DNA from: Chloroflexota bacterium
GTDB lineage: Bacteria; Chloroflexota; Anaerolineae; Anaerolineales; Villigracilaceae
Direction of reading: 5' to 3'
Length of the DNA: 34,542 nucleotides
Assembly: GCA_021824575.1 (NCBI GenBank)
Contig: JAKAKJ010000069.1
Coordinates: forward strand, 1-34,542
Part shown: positions 1 through 8,488 of the stretch, in pieces
Numbering within the stretch: position 1 is the first letter of the stretch
How the letters are laid out: each line of letters starts with the position of its first letter
Position numbers and translations under genes: made by a program
The notes under the pieces: generated by a model
Databases searched by the model: none
What the model saw: only the letters and a program-made list of their open reading frames with translations
Told to the model about the DNA's origin: nothing

Positions 1-797
1 TCGCCGATCTGGCCGCGCTCGAATCAGAATTGGACAACGATACCGCGCTGGTGACATTCTCGCATGTTGTTTTCAAAAGCGGCTACCTGTATGATATGGA
101 GCGCATCACCAGGATGGCTCACGATGCAGGCGCGCTCGTCTTGTGGGATTTGAGTCATTCCGTCGGCACGGTGCCGATTGTTCTGGATGCTTGCAACGCT
201 GACTTCGCTGTTGGTTGCACTTATAAATATCTTAACGGCGGGCCGGGCGCGCAGGCGTTTTTATATGTCCGCAAAGAATTGCAGGAGAAAACTTCTTCGC
301 CCATCTGGGCATGGTGGGGACAAAATACCCCATTCGATTTTGATCTCGATTACATTCCAGCGTCAGACATCAAACACTTTCTGACCGGTTCGCAGCCAAT
401 CCTTTCCCTGCTTGCAATGGAAGAATCTCTCAATCCGACTCTGGAAGCAGGGATGGAAGCCATCCGTGCGAAATCAGTGCGGATGACTGAATATGCCATT
501 GCCTTACATGACGCCCTCCTCGCTCCGGTTGGATTCACGCTCGGCTCGCCGCGGGACGCTGAACGGCGCGGCTCACACATCAGCGTTCGCCACGCTGACG
601 GCTACCGCATCAACCGCGCCCTGATCGAAGAAATGAATCTGATCCCGGATTTTCGCGCGCCGGATAATATACGTCTGGGCTTTGCGCCACTCTACACATC
701 CTTCGCTGAAATATGGGACGGCATGGATCGCATCCGCCGTGTGGTGGAAGAGAAACGCTACGAAAAATATTCACAACAAAGATTGACGGTGACGTAA
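1..797 (+). CDS. kynU: Kynureninase, C-terminal part (5' truncated by window edge)
   Basis: The reading frame is open from base 3, so the gene begins outside the window; about 265 residues are visible. Kynureninase is a PLP-dependent enzyme that cleaves kynurenine or 3-hydroxykynurenine to anthranilate or 3-hydroxyanthranilate plus alanine, in tryptophan breakdown or de novo NAD synthesis. The family signatures are clear: the PLP-contacting WDLSHSVG segment, the ADFAVGCTYKYLNGGPG segment carrying the Schiff-base lysine (the K of YKYLNGG), a WWGQ segment, and the GSQPILSL stretch. The C-terminal small domain is complete, ending in a normal stop. No other kyn gene is visible, so the pathway context lies upstream. 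The next gene is on the opposite strand beyond an inverted repeat. The family assignment is firm; the substrate preference cannot be read from the sequence. Confidence 0.93.
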   Translation, partial: ADLAALESELDNDTALVTFSHVVFKSGYLYDMERITRMAHDAGALVLWDLSHSVGTVPIVLDACNADFAVGCTYKYLNGGPGAQAFLYVRKELQEKTSSPIWAWWGQNTPFDFDLDYIPASDIKHFLTGSQPILSLLAMEESLNPTLEAGMEAIRAKSVRMTEYAIALHDALLAPVGFTLGSPRDAERRGSHISVRHADGYRINRALIEEMNLIPDFRAPDNIRLGFAPLYTSFAEIWDGMDRIRRVVEEKRYEKYSQQRLTVT

Positions 798-925
798 AAG
801 CATCGTTACCAACCACCGTGCTTGCAGAATATGTAATGAGCAGGATTCCAATGATCAGCAAGCAGTTTTCAGTAGACAACCCAAGTTACCGTATTTCTTT
901 CCATCCCATTGTTCGACTCAAAACT

Positions 926-993
926 TTAACGCGAAGACGCCAAGGCGCCAAGATTTAATTTCTCTTCTTTGCGACTCAGCGTCTCCGCGTTAA
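926..993. repeat. Imperfect inverted repeat between converging genes
   Basis: The arms TTAACGCGAAGACGC (926-940) and GCGTCTCCGCGTTAA (979-993) are near-perfect reverse complements separated by 38 bases that include CAAGGCGCCAAG. The element lies between the 3' ends of the kynureninase gene and the convergent aminopeptidase fusion. It looks like a dispersed intergenic palindrome and may act as a bidirectional terminator, although it lacks a clean T-tract. Nothing else is recognisable in 798-1025. Confidence 0.6.
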
Positions 994-1025
994 TTTCTTT
1001 GGGAATGCAACATCGCATCCACAGG

Positions 1026-3152
1026 TCATTCTTTTTCTGCCTGCTCGGGGATTGGCAATGTTTCAATCAAATCACGCGTGTGGAACTTCTCGATATATTC
1101 GCGCGTTTCCCAATAATCCAAATCCAACTCATCTGCAATTTCGAACACACTTTGCTTTCCTTCAAAGCGCATCATCATTTTTTCGATGGCGCGGTTGAGT
1201 TTCCAATTCACCTGCCAATCCACAAATAGGCCATTGCCAGAGAGAAATACCGGTCCGCGGAATTTGCGCTTCGGGACAAAATTGCTGGCATAAACACGGA
1301 TGATCTCCTCGGCAACATCCGCGGCTTCCTGCAGTTTATCTTCATGCATGATATCGAGATTGTCATCCGTCGTATGATATTCAGGGTACGGGTAACGACT
1401 GATGGAAAGACACGGCACGTTGATACCGGGGCCATTCAAAACGCGTTCATCGTTGGCGATAATGTCAGCAAAGGTACCTTCGCGGAAATGATTTCCGCGT
1501 TTCTTCAAGACATATTGTCCGACACGATCGAGCATGTGATCGTACTGGCGCGTGTGCTGCAATGCAATCGTGTTGTCGTTGCCGGTCATCTCAAGGAAGA
1601 TTCCGCCGCGGAAACGCGGGATCAAATCTTCGTGATGAGCAAGGTACGCGATGGTGCCAATCGTCTCAGGTCCGAACAGGAAGCGGACGCTCATCGAGCC
1701 GTGCGGCAGCGGATTGGCCGCGAGTCGACGCGCAACTTCGAGCGCGGCCACCACACCTGCCGCATCGTCGTTCGCCTGATTCGGATGGCAGATGTGCGAC
1801 ATGATGAACATCTCCCCCGCCGCGAGATTCGGTCCACCGAGCGGATGAGCAATCGAACTCCCAACTTTGAATCCCTGCGCCGGATCAGTGACGAATTCGG
1901 ATTTGATCACGGCATGGTATTTTTTATCATGTGGCAATGTGTCGAACAGATTCTTCGGCAGACAGAATCCCCAGTCGCGATCGTAATATTTGAATTTCCA
2001 CGGAATAGCATGTGGGCGATCCGCGTTATAAAACAAATGCGGCGCGAGTTCATCCCACGTCAACACTTGATCAATCGGCAGTGAATACGAAACGAGATGA
2101 AGAACGTTATCTTTGAAATCCACAATGCGTTGGCCATCTTCGGTTTCAAGATACGCGTCATGGACAACGTATCGCTCCGGCACATACCACGTCCAGACTT
2201 TTTTGAGCGGCTCGTAGGTTTCGATTTTGTATTCAGCATTCTCCGGCATGTACGAGCCAACAATGTCCAATGCCTTGTCGAGTCCATCTGATGCCAGCGT
2301 GCGATGCAAAGGAACAATCTCTGCCAGAACATCTTTCAGGCTCGAGATTTTCTTCATCTCTGGAATCCAATCCTTCGCTTTTTCCGGCGTCTCAATAATG
2401 TAGGTCAGCCCGGGACCTCTATGCTCTTTCATGGCATTGACCGCCACACGAAAAACATCGTTGCACTTCATCAGGCGCACATCGCCAAGGCCAACCTTTT
2501 TCATCTTCACGACCTGGCTATCCAGCAATGCGCCAATCGGCTCGAAGTCCAGCACCACGCCGCGATCCACGTCGCGGACGAACATCGTGTACGTCAATTC
2601 ATGTGGCTTGCCTGCGAAGTCAATGCCAACGCCTTTGAATTCCTTCAAGAAACGATAATCAACACCCGCCGCCTGCTCGCAATGATGCAGGAATGTAATG
2701 CTTTTGCTGTATGGCAAACCGATGATCAAAATCTTCGCGTCCCAATCGCGAAATTTTTTGAAGATGGTCGTTTCGCCAAAACAATCATTGCTGGTGTGCG
2801 CAGCAAGTTCATCGGCATGTTTGCCAATGGCAGCCATCGAATAAATTGCGTGGAACATGCGTTTCGCGCGCGGGTCCTGTCGAACCAGTTCGGTCATCGC
2901 ACCCATTTGTGAAGGCGTGGTGCGAATATCCCACGGCACGCCTTTGAGAAAATCATAATTAAATGTCGGCATGATCAGCGTGCCATCTTTGCCAACCACT
3001 TCAAGGATCGCATCAATCACCGTTTGCGGTCCGCCCTCCACGCCGCCGGGTGCGCGTCCGAGTGACGAATATGCGCTGTGAACAAAAATCGTGTCGCCTG
3101 CTTCCATTCCCAAAGAACGGAATTCGTCCATAAGGAAATTCTTTGTGATCAT
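1026..3152 (-). CDS. Fusion: AAC(3)-like acetyltransferase + DUF4910/DUF2172-type metallo-aminopeptidase
   Basis: A 708-residue protein with two unrelated halves. Residues 1-265 resemble the antibiotic N3-acetyltransferase fold, with HSAYSSLG near 25, MPTF near 61-64, and the SITFLHHCE segment at 151-159 that matches the family's His/Glu active-site region. Residues 270-700 match the DUF4910/DUF2172 aminopeptidase family: SHICHPNQANDDAAG at 452-466 and GPETIG at 494-499 hold M28-like zinc ligands (His453 or His456, Asp463, Glu496), EYHTTDDN (His593) supplies another, and a winged-helix-like tail of about 80 residues follows. No signal peptide is seen, so it is probably cytoplasmic. Both families occur separately in surface-polysaccharide and antibiotic-type clusters, so sugar or amino-sugar modification is possible but unproven. 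The start is ATG with AGGAAGG about 6 bases upstream. The domain calls are good; the reaction is unknown. Confidence 0.82.
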   Translation of the reverse strand: MITKNFLMDEFRSLGMEAGDTIFVHSAYSSLGRAPGGVEGGPQTVIDAILEVVGKDGTLIMPTFNYDFLKGVPWDIRTTPSQMGAMTELVRQDPRAKRMFHAIYSMAAIGKHADELAAHTSNDCFGETTIFKKFRDWDAKILIIGLPYSKSITFLHHCEQAAGVDYRFLKEFKGVGIDFAGKPHELTYTMFVRDVDRGVVLDFEPIGALLDSQVVKMKKVGLGDVRLMKCNDVFRVAVNAMKEHRGPGLTYIIETPEKAKDWIPEMKKISSLKDVLAEIVPLHRTLASDGLDKALDIVGSYMPENAEYKIETYEPLKKVWTWYVPERYVVHDAYLETEDGQRIVDFKDNVLHLVSYSLPIDQVLTWDELAPHLFYNADRPHAIPWKFKYYDRDWGFCLPKNLFDTLPHDKKYHAVIKSEFVTDPAQGFKVGSSIAHPLGGPNLAAGEMFIMSHICHPNQANDDAAGVVAALEVARRLAANPLPHGSMSVRFLFGPETIGTIAYLAHHEDLIPRFRGGIFLEMTGNDNTIALQHTRQYDHMLDRVGQYVLKKRGNHFREGTFADIIANDERVLNGPGINVPCLSISRYPYPEYHTTDDNLDIMHEDKLQEAADVAEEIIRVYASNFVPKRKFRGPVFLSGNGLFVDWQVNWKLNRAIEKMMMRFEGKQSVFEIADELDLDYWETREYIEKFHTRDLIETLPIPEQAEKE

Positions 3153-3284
3153 TCAATGCCTTCCTAACTTCGATGCAATTTTGAAAATTGTAACATAATG
3201 AAAAGAACGACCTCTTTGCCTGCCCTCAGCTTTTTGTTGACAATGTGCCCGCCTCTTTCCCGGACGTAAAACGGATTCCGTTAT

Positions 3285-3779
3285 CTAAAGCGCCGCCCAT
3301 TTTCGAATCTGATCGTGATGCGCGCGCCACGCCTCCCATGCAGACTTTGCCCATTCTCTCGCGACGCGCTGATATTCTTCGAGTCCTTCCGCGTCCGCCG
3401 CATTGACAATGGTGATTGGTCCCATCGAAGTTGGCGGCTCGAGCCAAAAAAATTGATCACTGAATTGTGCTGCACGACTACGGGTCCTGATCACCTGAGC
3501 CTCCGGCAATCCTTTTTCGAGCAAATAATACAGGGCGATCAAATGCACGGCCACCGACTGGATCGCTTGTCGATTCGGTCGACCGGGATGCTGAACCGTG
3601 TACGCATCCACCGACAAGCGATACACAGTCGGATAGTTATATTCTCCATAATCTCGCGCAAGCAAGACGCCATAAACAGACCAACATCCAGGCGATGACA
3701 ACATATATCTATGTGTTGGCCCGTCCATGTTTGGAACCATCGCGCCGCAACTGAAACAATTGGTTAGATTTGTATCCAT
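3285..3779 (-). CDS. DUF5946 family protein
   Basis: A 164-residue soluble protein. The N terminus has CFSCGA followed by GPTHRYMLSSPGCWSVYG, and then SVDAYTVQHPG; this order (CxxCGA, GPTHxY, SSPGCW, VDAYxVQHPG) is the hallmark I recognise for the DUF5946 family. The cysteines and histidines could bind a metal, but that is inference. No function is known for the family. It lies between the aminopeptidase fusion and the glycosyltransferase, all on the minus strand, with gaps of 132 and 42 bases; co-transcription with the upstream glycosyltransferase gene is possible. The start is ATG with only a weak ribosome binding site. Confidence 0.72.
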   Translation of the reverse strand: MDTNLTNCFSCGAMVPNMDGPTHRYMLSSPGCWSVYGVLLARDYGEYNYPTVYRLSVDAYTVQHPGRPNRQAIQSVAVHLIALYYLLEKGLPEAQVIRTRSRAAQFSDQFFWLEPPTSMGPITIVNAADAEGLEEYQRVAREWAKSAWEAWRAHHDQIRKWAAL

Positions 3780-3821
3780 TGATTATTTGGGCAAGAAATT
3801 CAAATCAAGCATAATAATAAT

Positions 3822-5321
3822 CTACTGAGAACGCACGAACAGAAAGTCGCCTCCGGATTCGCTGGAAACCGTCTTGAAACCAAGGCTCACTATTTGTGCA
3901 CGGACATCCCCAGTTGTGTTGCGTGGAGCAACAACATAGGCAATATCAGGATTCGCATTTACCTTGTCCCTTAATTCATTAATCGTATCCACTGTCACAA
4001 TGACCGGTAATGAATGATCTGGTTTCTCAAACCGCAAGAAATAATAATCTAAGATGATTTTATAACTGGAAGAAAAAATTAAGACTTCCTGCCCAGGCTG
4101 ATATTTGGAGATAATCGTTTGGGCAATTGCTCCCCCAGTCCCCTTTGAGTAATCATAAACCGCCTTGATATACGGCAAAGGGCTGGCGCAGATTACTGCC
4201 AATATTGCAATCATGGAAACATACCTTGTTACAGTTGGTTTAATTAAGACGATGCACTCAACCATAAAAATAGATACGAGAAGCAAAAGCAAAGGTGCTA
4301 AATGAATGATTTGTCTAGCAGAAAAGAAATAATGTTTATAGGTGTCCAGTCCCACAATCAAAGCAAATTGCAGAAAGAATGCAACCAGCAAGCTCAAAAC
4401 CAATTGATATTCTTTGTATTGCTTGATAACGATAAACAATCCGCCAATCATCCCAATCATTAGAATAATATGCCACACGCCAAACGATCCCAAACCCGCA
4501 TCCAGTCGTATTGCCTGTAATCCCAAACCTTCCAATATTACATCCGAGTGAAAGCCTAAATCATAGGAAAAGGTCTGTCCAGAATTGAAAAACAAATATC
4601 CTGGAACATAGCATGCAATCAAGACAATACTACTTACAAGGAACTTCGAGAAATCACCCTTCTTGATTGAAAATTGAAACACGGAGTTTTTATAGGATGT
4701 GTAGATCACCAATATCAAAACAAATCCTGTTATCACAGTGAAGAGCACATACGGGTGAAAATACTCGCCAATAAGCGTTACAGACACATAAAACAGCCAA
4801 TTACGGACGGATGGCTCCTTTATAGCCCGTATCAACAGTAAAGTGGATGCGGCATAAAAAAATACTAGAGAAGCATAAAAACGCATCTCTTGTGAATATT
4901 GAATATAAACTGGTGAAAGAGATAATAATAAAGCAACAAGAAAAGAGGCCGATTTCTTATCGGGAAAATCCAACTCGCGAACCAGACAGAAATATATAAC
5001 GATTGAAAGCGTTCCCCAAACAACCGAAGGAAACCGCATGACTTTTTCATCCAAGCTAATCATTGCCATGAGGCGGGTAACTAAATAGTCGAGTGGCATT
5101 GCCCCTGCGTGCTGGCGCACGATCATCAAAGTATCCATGATGCGAGGCTGGATAGCCGCGAGCGCCTGTCCTGCCTCGTCCAGCCAAAAGCTGTCTTTGC
5201 CAACTTTATAGTATCTCAAGCCAAAGCCAAGAAACACGATTGCCAGCAGAATACAGACTTCCAATGTGTGTAAAAATTTATTGGTGTTATAAAAACCCCG
5301 AGATTCATCGCTCATTGTCAT
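3822..5321 (-). CDS. GT39/ArnT-like polytopic membrane glycosyltransferase
   Basis: A 499-residue protein with about 11-12 hydrophobic segments. The first periplasmic loop after the first membrane segment carries SFWLDEAGQ (Asp48-Glu49), the acidic pair typical of the PMT/ArnT/GT39 fold that uses polyprenyl-phosphate sugars. Such enzymes transfer a sugar from a lipid carrier to proteins or envelope glycans on the outer face of the membrane. A C-terminal soluble domain of about 100 residues follows the last membrane segment. The gene is clearly richer in A+T than its neighbours, with many AAA, ATT and TTA codons, which suggests horizontal acquisition. Two ATG codons (5321 and 5315) could start translation and neither has a strong ribosome binding site. 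Donor and acceptor are unknown. Confidence 0.78.
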   Translation of the reverse strand: MTMSDESRGFYNTNKFLHTLEVCILLAIVFLGFGLRYYKVGKDSFWLDEAGQALAAIQPRIMDTLMIVRQHAGAMPLDYLVTRLMAMISLDEKVMRFPSVVWGTLSIVIYFCLVRELDFPDKKSASFLVALLLSLSPVYIQYSQEMRFYASLVFFYAASTLLLIRAIKEPSVRNWLFYVSVTLIGEYFHPYVLFTVITGFVLILVIYTSYKNSVFQFSIKKGDFSKFLVSSIVLIACYVPGYLFFNSGQTFSYDLGFHSDVILEGLGLQAIRLDAGLGSFGVWHIILMIGMIGGLFIVIKQYKEYQLVLSLLVAFFLQFALIVGLDTYKHYFFSARQIIHLAPLLLLLVSIFMVECIVLIKPTVTRYVSMIAILAVICASPLPYIKAVYDYSKGTGGAIAQTIISKYQPGQEVLIFSSSYKIILDYYFLRFEKPDHSLPVIVTVDTINELRDKVNANPDIAYVVAPRNTTGDVRAQIVSLGFKTVSSESGGDFLFVRSQ

Positions 5322-5421
5322 CTTGTGTTCTACATACCTTTCTCTGGTATGATAATTTCATTGAAAGCGTAATTATATTGCATCCATCCCATATTTCATT
5401 GGAGGATTTAGAACAGCCGCA

Positions 5422-6069
5422 ATGGAAATTAAAACCAACTATGTTGATAATCAAATTTTGATTACCGATAAGCCTGCGGGTATATCCGTCTTGCCCGACG
5501 GCTGGGAAAAAGATTCGCAGTATCTTGTAAAGGTATTGGAAGAAGAATATGGAAAGATATTTATTGTTCATCGTCTGGACAAAACCACATCTGGCGTAAT
5601 GGTCTTCGCTCGGACCGCTGATGCGCATCGTTCTCTCAACATGCAATTCGACAAACATGAAGCACGGAAGATTTATCACGCCATCGCGATTGGCAGTCCA
5701 AAATGGGATGAACACATTGCAAAACATCCGCTGCGAGTTAATGTGGGACACAGGCATCGCACGATGGTAGACGATAAAAACGGGAAACCTTCCGAGACAA
5801 GATTCAAAATCCTTAAACGGTATCCGCATCACGTTTTGCTTGAAGCGGAACTGATGACAGGACGCACGCATCAAATTCGAGTCCATGCGTACGCGTCGGG
5901 GCATCCGCTTTTGGGCGATATCCTTTACAGCGCGCAAGAAACAGACATCATCGCGCGTCCTGCCCTGCATGCATATTCTTTGTCGTTCACGCATCCGCAA
6001 ACAACTGAACGATTGACGTTCACCGCGCCCTACCCCGCTGATTTTGAAAATGCATTATTAAATTTGTAG
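5422..6069 (+). CDS. RluA-family RNA pseudouridine synthase
   Basis: A 215-residue protein. The family isomerises selected uridines in rRNA or tRNA. The catalytic motif is the HRLDKTTSG segment, where the Asp is the nucleophile; ILITDKPAG near the N terminus and the ELMTGRTHQIRVH segment are the other conserved blocks. It lacks an N-terminal S4 domain, which together with the small size is more like RluA/TruC or RluE-sized members than RluC/RluD. The stop codon lies within a 29-bp palindrome (6066-6094). The target site in RNA cannot be inferred. It diverges from the glycosyltransferase gene across a 100-base AT-rich intergenic region. Confidence 0.9.
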   Translation: MEIKTNYVDNQILITDKPAGISVLPDGWEKDSQYLVKVLEEEYGKIFIVHRLDKTTSGVMVFARTADAHRSLNMQFDKHEARKIYHAIAIGSPKWDEHIAKHPLRVNVGHRHRTMVDDKNGKPSETRFKILKRYPHHVLLEAELMTGRTHQIRVHAYASGHPLLGDILYSAQETDIIARPALHAYSLSFTHPQTTERLTFTAPYPADFENALLNL

Positions 6070-6094
6070 GGGCACAGCGGCGCTGTGCCCCTAC
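6066..6094. repeat. 29-bp perfect palindromic repeat, copy 1 (terminator-like)
   Basis: GTAGGGGCACAGC, a 3-base centre, then GCTGTGCCCCTAC. Arm sequences are identical to copy 2 at 7444-7472, on the other side of the DUF1015 gene. The RluA stop codon TAG is inside the left arm. It is placed to act as a bidirectional terminator between the convergent RluA and DUF1015 genes, but no strong T-tract follows. Confidence 0.85.
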
Positions 6095-6097
6095 GGG

Positions 6098-7414
6098 TTA
6101 TGCAATTTTACGGGCTTCCATATAAAATCTTTTTTCGCGCGCCTCGCCCATGGAAAACGTTTTGCGCGGCAAGGCACCATCGAGAATCACTGTCTTGAAC
6201 AGGTCAGACTTGCTCATGCCGGGCAAATAAATTCCAGCGTTGTTTGGCTGGCCGCCAAGGCGCACGACAACATCTTCCCCATGAACGTAATCAATTTTTT
6301 CCGCGCTGCCGTCTTTCATATATTGATCAAGGAAAGGTTGGATCGTGCCGACCGGAAGATTGGATGACGGATGCGCGATCTCAAGCACGCCGAATCCCTT
6401 CCCGGCTACAATCAGACCAATGGCTTGTTTTTCACCATCAGCAGCATCCACACGATTCACCATTTCTTCGGCGTTTGCAACCGAAGTGTATGTGAAATTC
6501 GCGCCAAAGGTTGACTGAAGCGCGGCAAACAAGCTCTTCTTCAATCCAAACAGCACGCGATGAATGGGTTCAAACTCCAAACCTTCATCATGGACGTTTT
6601 CGATTTCGACCAAGGCGTAGCGCGCGGGATGATCCATGCCGACCTGCGGCTTGATCTTTTCCCAAATGGCTTTGGCCGTGGCCAGTGAATGATTACCATC
6701 ACCCATCGCAAAAAGCAAAACAGGTTTATCTTTGCCGATGCCATATTTCGCGGCGAAGGTCTCAGGTTTGGATAAATCACGCAAAGCAGAGACAACTTTG
6801 TTTTCAAAATCTGCATTGACCGCATACCCCGCGAGATGACCGCTATCTAGCATCAAATCAAAATCGTAAAGTTTTTCAAGTTTTGATTTCGCCGCGGACA
6901 ATGGTTCGATGACCATGTGATTCGGGTCGTCAATCAACACCAAAATGTGCGGCAATTCCAGCGCCGCGCCTTCGCGGATTTTCATGCGCGGCGGCAGACG
7001 ATCAATAATTGTTCCCTCCGTTGCGCGAATCAAACTGCTGGAACCTTTGTTGTAATCGTAATGCTCGAGGTCAAGTGCCAACACGATGCCTTTGCGTGTC
7101 TTGCCCGCCACAGTGCGCTCAACATAGATCAAGCCTTCGCGCGGCTGGAGAATGCCGGCATCCAAATATTCCCGCATCGTGGATTGAATGTTTTGAATGC
7201 GCTGCTCTGCGCCCGGTTTCTCCAAATACACTTCGGGGAAAGTTAAGTTCAAAGTCGAAGGCGCATCACCGACGATCTGTTCAACTTGATTCCAATATTC
7301 CGGCTCGGACGTAAATTGATCGCAGGCGATGACCGCCCATTTCTTCAAATCTATGCCGGGTTTGGGAAGATAAATTTGCGGGATTTGAATGCCAATATCG
7401 CTAATGATTTTCAT
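6098..7414 (-). CDS. DUF1015 family protein
   Basis: A protein of about 438 residues starting MKIISDIGIQIPQIYLPKP. The segment FAMGDGNHSLATAKAIWE is the hallmark of the DUF1015 family, whose biochemical role is not established. Conserved stretches also include WAVIACDQFTSEPEYW near the N terminus and PNNAGIYLPGMSKSDLF near the C terminus. I chose ATG at 7414 because AAAGGA lies about 13 bases upstream; a longer frame reaching GTG at 7453 starts inside a palindromic repeat and is unlikely. It sits directly downstream of serA on the same strand (68-base gap), so it may be co-transcribed unless the palindrome at 7444-7472 terminates transcription. The link to serine metabolism is only positional. 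Confidence 0.85.
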   Translation of the reverse strand: MKIISDIGIQIPQIYLPKPGIDLKKWAVIACDQFTSEPEYWNQVEQIVGDAPSTLNLTFPEVYLEKPGAEQRIQNIQSTMREYLDAGILQPREGLIYVERTVAGKTRKGIVLALDLEHYDYNKGSSSLIRATEGTIIDRLPPRMKIREGAALELPHILVLIDDPNHMVIEPLSAAKSKLEKLYDFDLMLDSGHLAGYAVNADFENKVVSALRDLSKPETFAAKYGIGKDKPVLLFAMGDGNHSLATAKAIWEKIKPQVGMDHPARYALVEIENVHDEGLEFEPIHRVLFGLKKSLFAALQSTFGANFTYTSVANAEEMVNRVDAADGEKQAIGLIVAGKGFGVLEIAHPSSNLPVGTIQPFLDQYMKDGSAEKIDYVHGEDVVVRLGGQPNNAGIYLPGMSKSDLFKTVILDGALPRKTFSMGEAREKRFYMEARKIA

Positions 7415-7443
7415 CTGACAAATTTTTCCTTTGATGGAATCGT

Positions 7444-7472
7444 GTAGGGGCACAGCGATGCTGTGCCCCTAC
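7444..7472. repeat. 29-bp perfect palindromic repeat, copy 2
   Basis: Same 13-base arms as the copy at 6066-6094 (GTAGGGGCACAGC / GCTGTGCCCCTAC) with a different 3-base centre (GAT instead of GGC). It lies between serA and the DUF1015 gene, so the DUF1015 gene is bracketed by identical-arm palindromes. A related but distinct palindrome occurs at 18150-18180. Confidence 0.85.
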
Positions 7473-7481
7473 AAATGGTAT

Positions 7482-8393
7482 TTACGCAGGCTGCATCTTC
7501 TTGGCGAATGCAATTAACTTCTCAGCCACTTCCGCGCCGACGCGGCCTTGTGCTTCTTTCGTCGCGGCGCCGATGTGCGGCGAGCCAATGACGTTATCGA
7601 GTTTGAGCAATTTCCAATCGGTTGGCGGTTCCTCGGCGAAGACATCCAGCGCCGCGCCCGCGACCTTGCCGCTGGTCAAGGCGTCATACAACGCGTTCTC
7701 GTCAATGATTCCGCCGCGCGCACAGTTGATGATCCGCACACCATTTTTCATCCTGGCAAATTGATCTTTGCCAATCATGTTCGCGGACTCTTTTGTCTTC
7801 GGCAGATGCAAGCTGATGTAATCGGCCTGTGCCAAAAGTTCATCGAGCGAAACAAGTTTTACGCCAGCAAGTTCTTTCACGTATGGATCATACGCGACCA
7901 CGGTCATGCCCAGTGCAGAGGCGCGCTTGGCAACTTCCTTGCCAATGTTGCCGACGCCAATCAGGCCCAGGGTCTTTCCGCCGATCTCATCGCCTTCGAA
8001 AGCTTTCTTATCCCACTTCTCGGACTTCATCGAAGCGGTGGCTTTGTGCATCGAACGCGCCAGCATGAACATGTAGCCAATCGTCAATTCAGCGACCGAT
8101 GCGGAACTGGCAAGCGGGGTGTTCATCACGGCGATGCCCTTTGACTTGGCGTGTTCGACATCAATCGTGTCAAGGCCCACGCCGCCGCGCACGATCACTT
8201 TCAGATTTGGACAAACGTCAATCAACGGCTGCCGCACTTTGGTCCGGGAACGAACGACCATGCCTTCATAGGCGGGCAACACCTTCATCAAATCTTCCGG
8301 TGTGATGTCGTCGCGCACATCCACAGTCAATCCCGCGGCGCGCATTTGCTCGATGGCTTCTTTTTCGGTCTTATCGCAAACGAGAATTTTCAT
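7482..8393 (-). CDS. serA: D-3-phosphoglycerate dehydrogenase, short form without ACT domain
   Basis: A 303-residue protein. It oxidises 3-phosphoglycerate to 3-phosphohydroxypyruvate with NAD, the first committed step of serine synthesis. Visible motifs: VIVRGGVGLDTID, the Rossmann loop GLIGVGNIGKEVA, the catalytic Arg in NCARGGIIDE, Glu in DVFAEEPP and His in GSPHIGAAT. The protein ends right after the substrate-binding domain, so the C-terminal ACT or ASB regulatory domains of longer SerA proteins are missing and serine feedback through ACT is not expected. The start is ATG at 8393 because AGGAGG lies 6 bases upstream; a start 18 bases earlier is less likely. It is transcribed divergently from serC, the gene for the next enzyme. 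Assigned as SerA rather than another 2-hydroxyacid dehydrogenase mainly by sequence and by serC next door. Confidence 0.9.
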   Translation of the reverse strand: MKILVCDKTEKEAIEQMRAAGLTVDVRDDITPEDLMKVLPAYEGMVVRSRTKVRQPLIDVCPNLKVIVRGGVGLDTIDVEHAKSKGIAVMNTPLASSASVAELTIGYMFMLARSMHKATASMKSEKWDKKAFEGDEIGGKTLGLIGVGNIGKEVAKRASALGMTVVAYDPYVKELAGVKLVSLDELLAQADYISLHLPKTKESANMIGKDQFARMKNGVRIINCARGGIIDENALYDALTSGKVAGAALDVFAEEPPTDWKLLKLDNVIGSPHIGAATKEAQGRVGAEVAEKLIAFAKKMQPA

Positions 8394-8425
8394 TGTGATC
8401 CTCCTGATCAAGTCTGGAAATTAAT

Positions 8426-8462
8426 AACAGGGACCCGCCCGGCGAACCGGCTTGTCCCTGTT
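8426..8462 (-). promoter_or_regulatory. Strong stem-loop in the serA 5' leader
   Basis: AACAGGGAC (8426-8434) pairs with GTCCCTGTT (8454-8462), and the interior holds CCGG-CGAA-CCGG, so the element can form a long stem. It lies in the transcribed leader of serA, about 33 bases upstream of the start codon and downstream of the predicted promoter. It could be an attenuator or mRNA-stability element, or a dispersed palindrome with no role. Confidence 0.55.
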
Positions 8463-8488
8463 TGAAAAGTCGTTCTTTCACGCGAATC

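Noticed and set aside
1208-2912. Several long open frames on the plus strand opposite the aminopeptidase fusion
   Set aside because: They are antisense shadows of a strongly coding GC-rich gene; they lack family motifs and ribosome binding sites.
5305-6000. 231-residue minus-strand frame opposite the RluA gene
   Set aside because: Antisense to a clear pseudouridine synthase; no recognisable domains.
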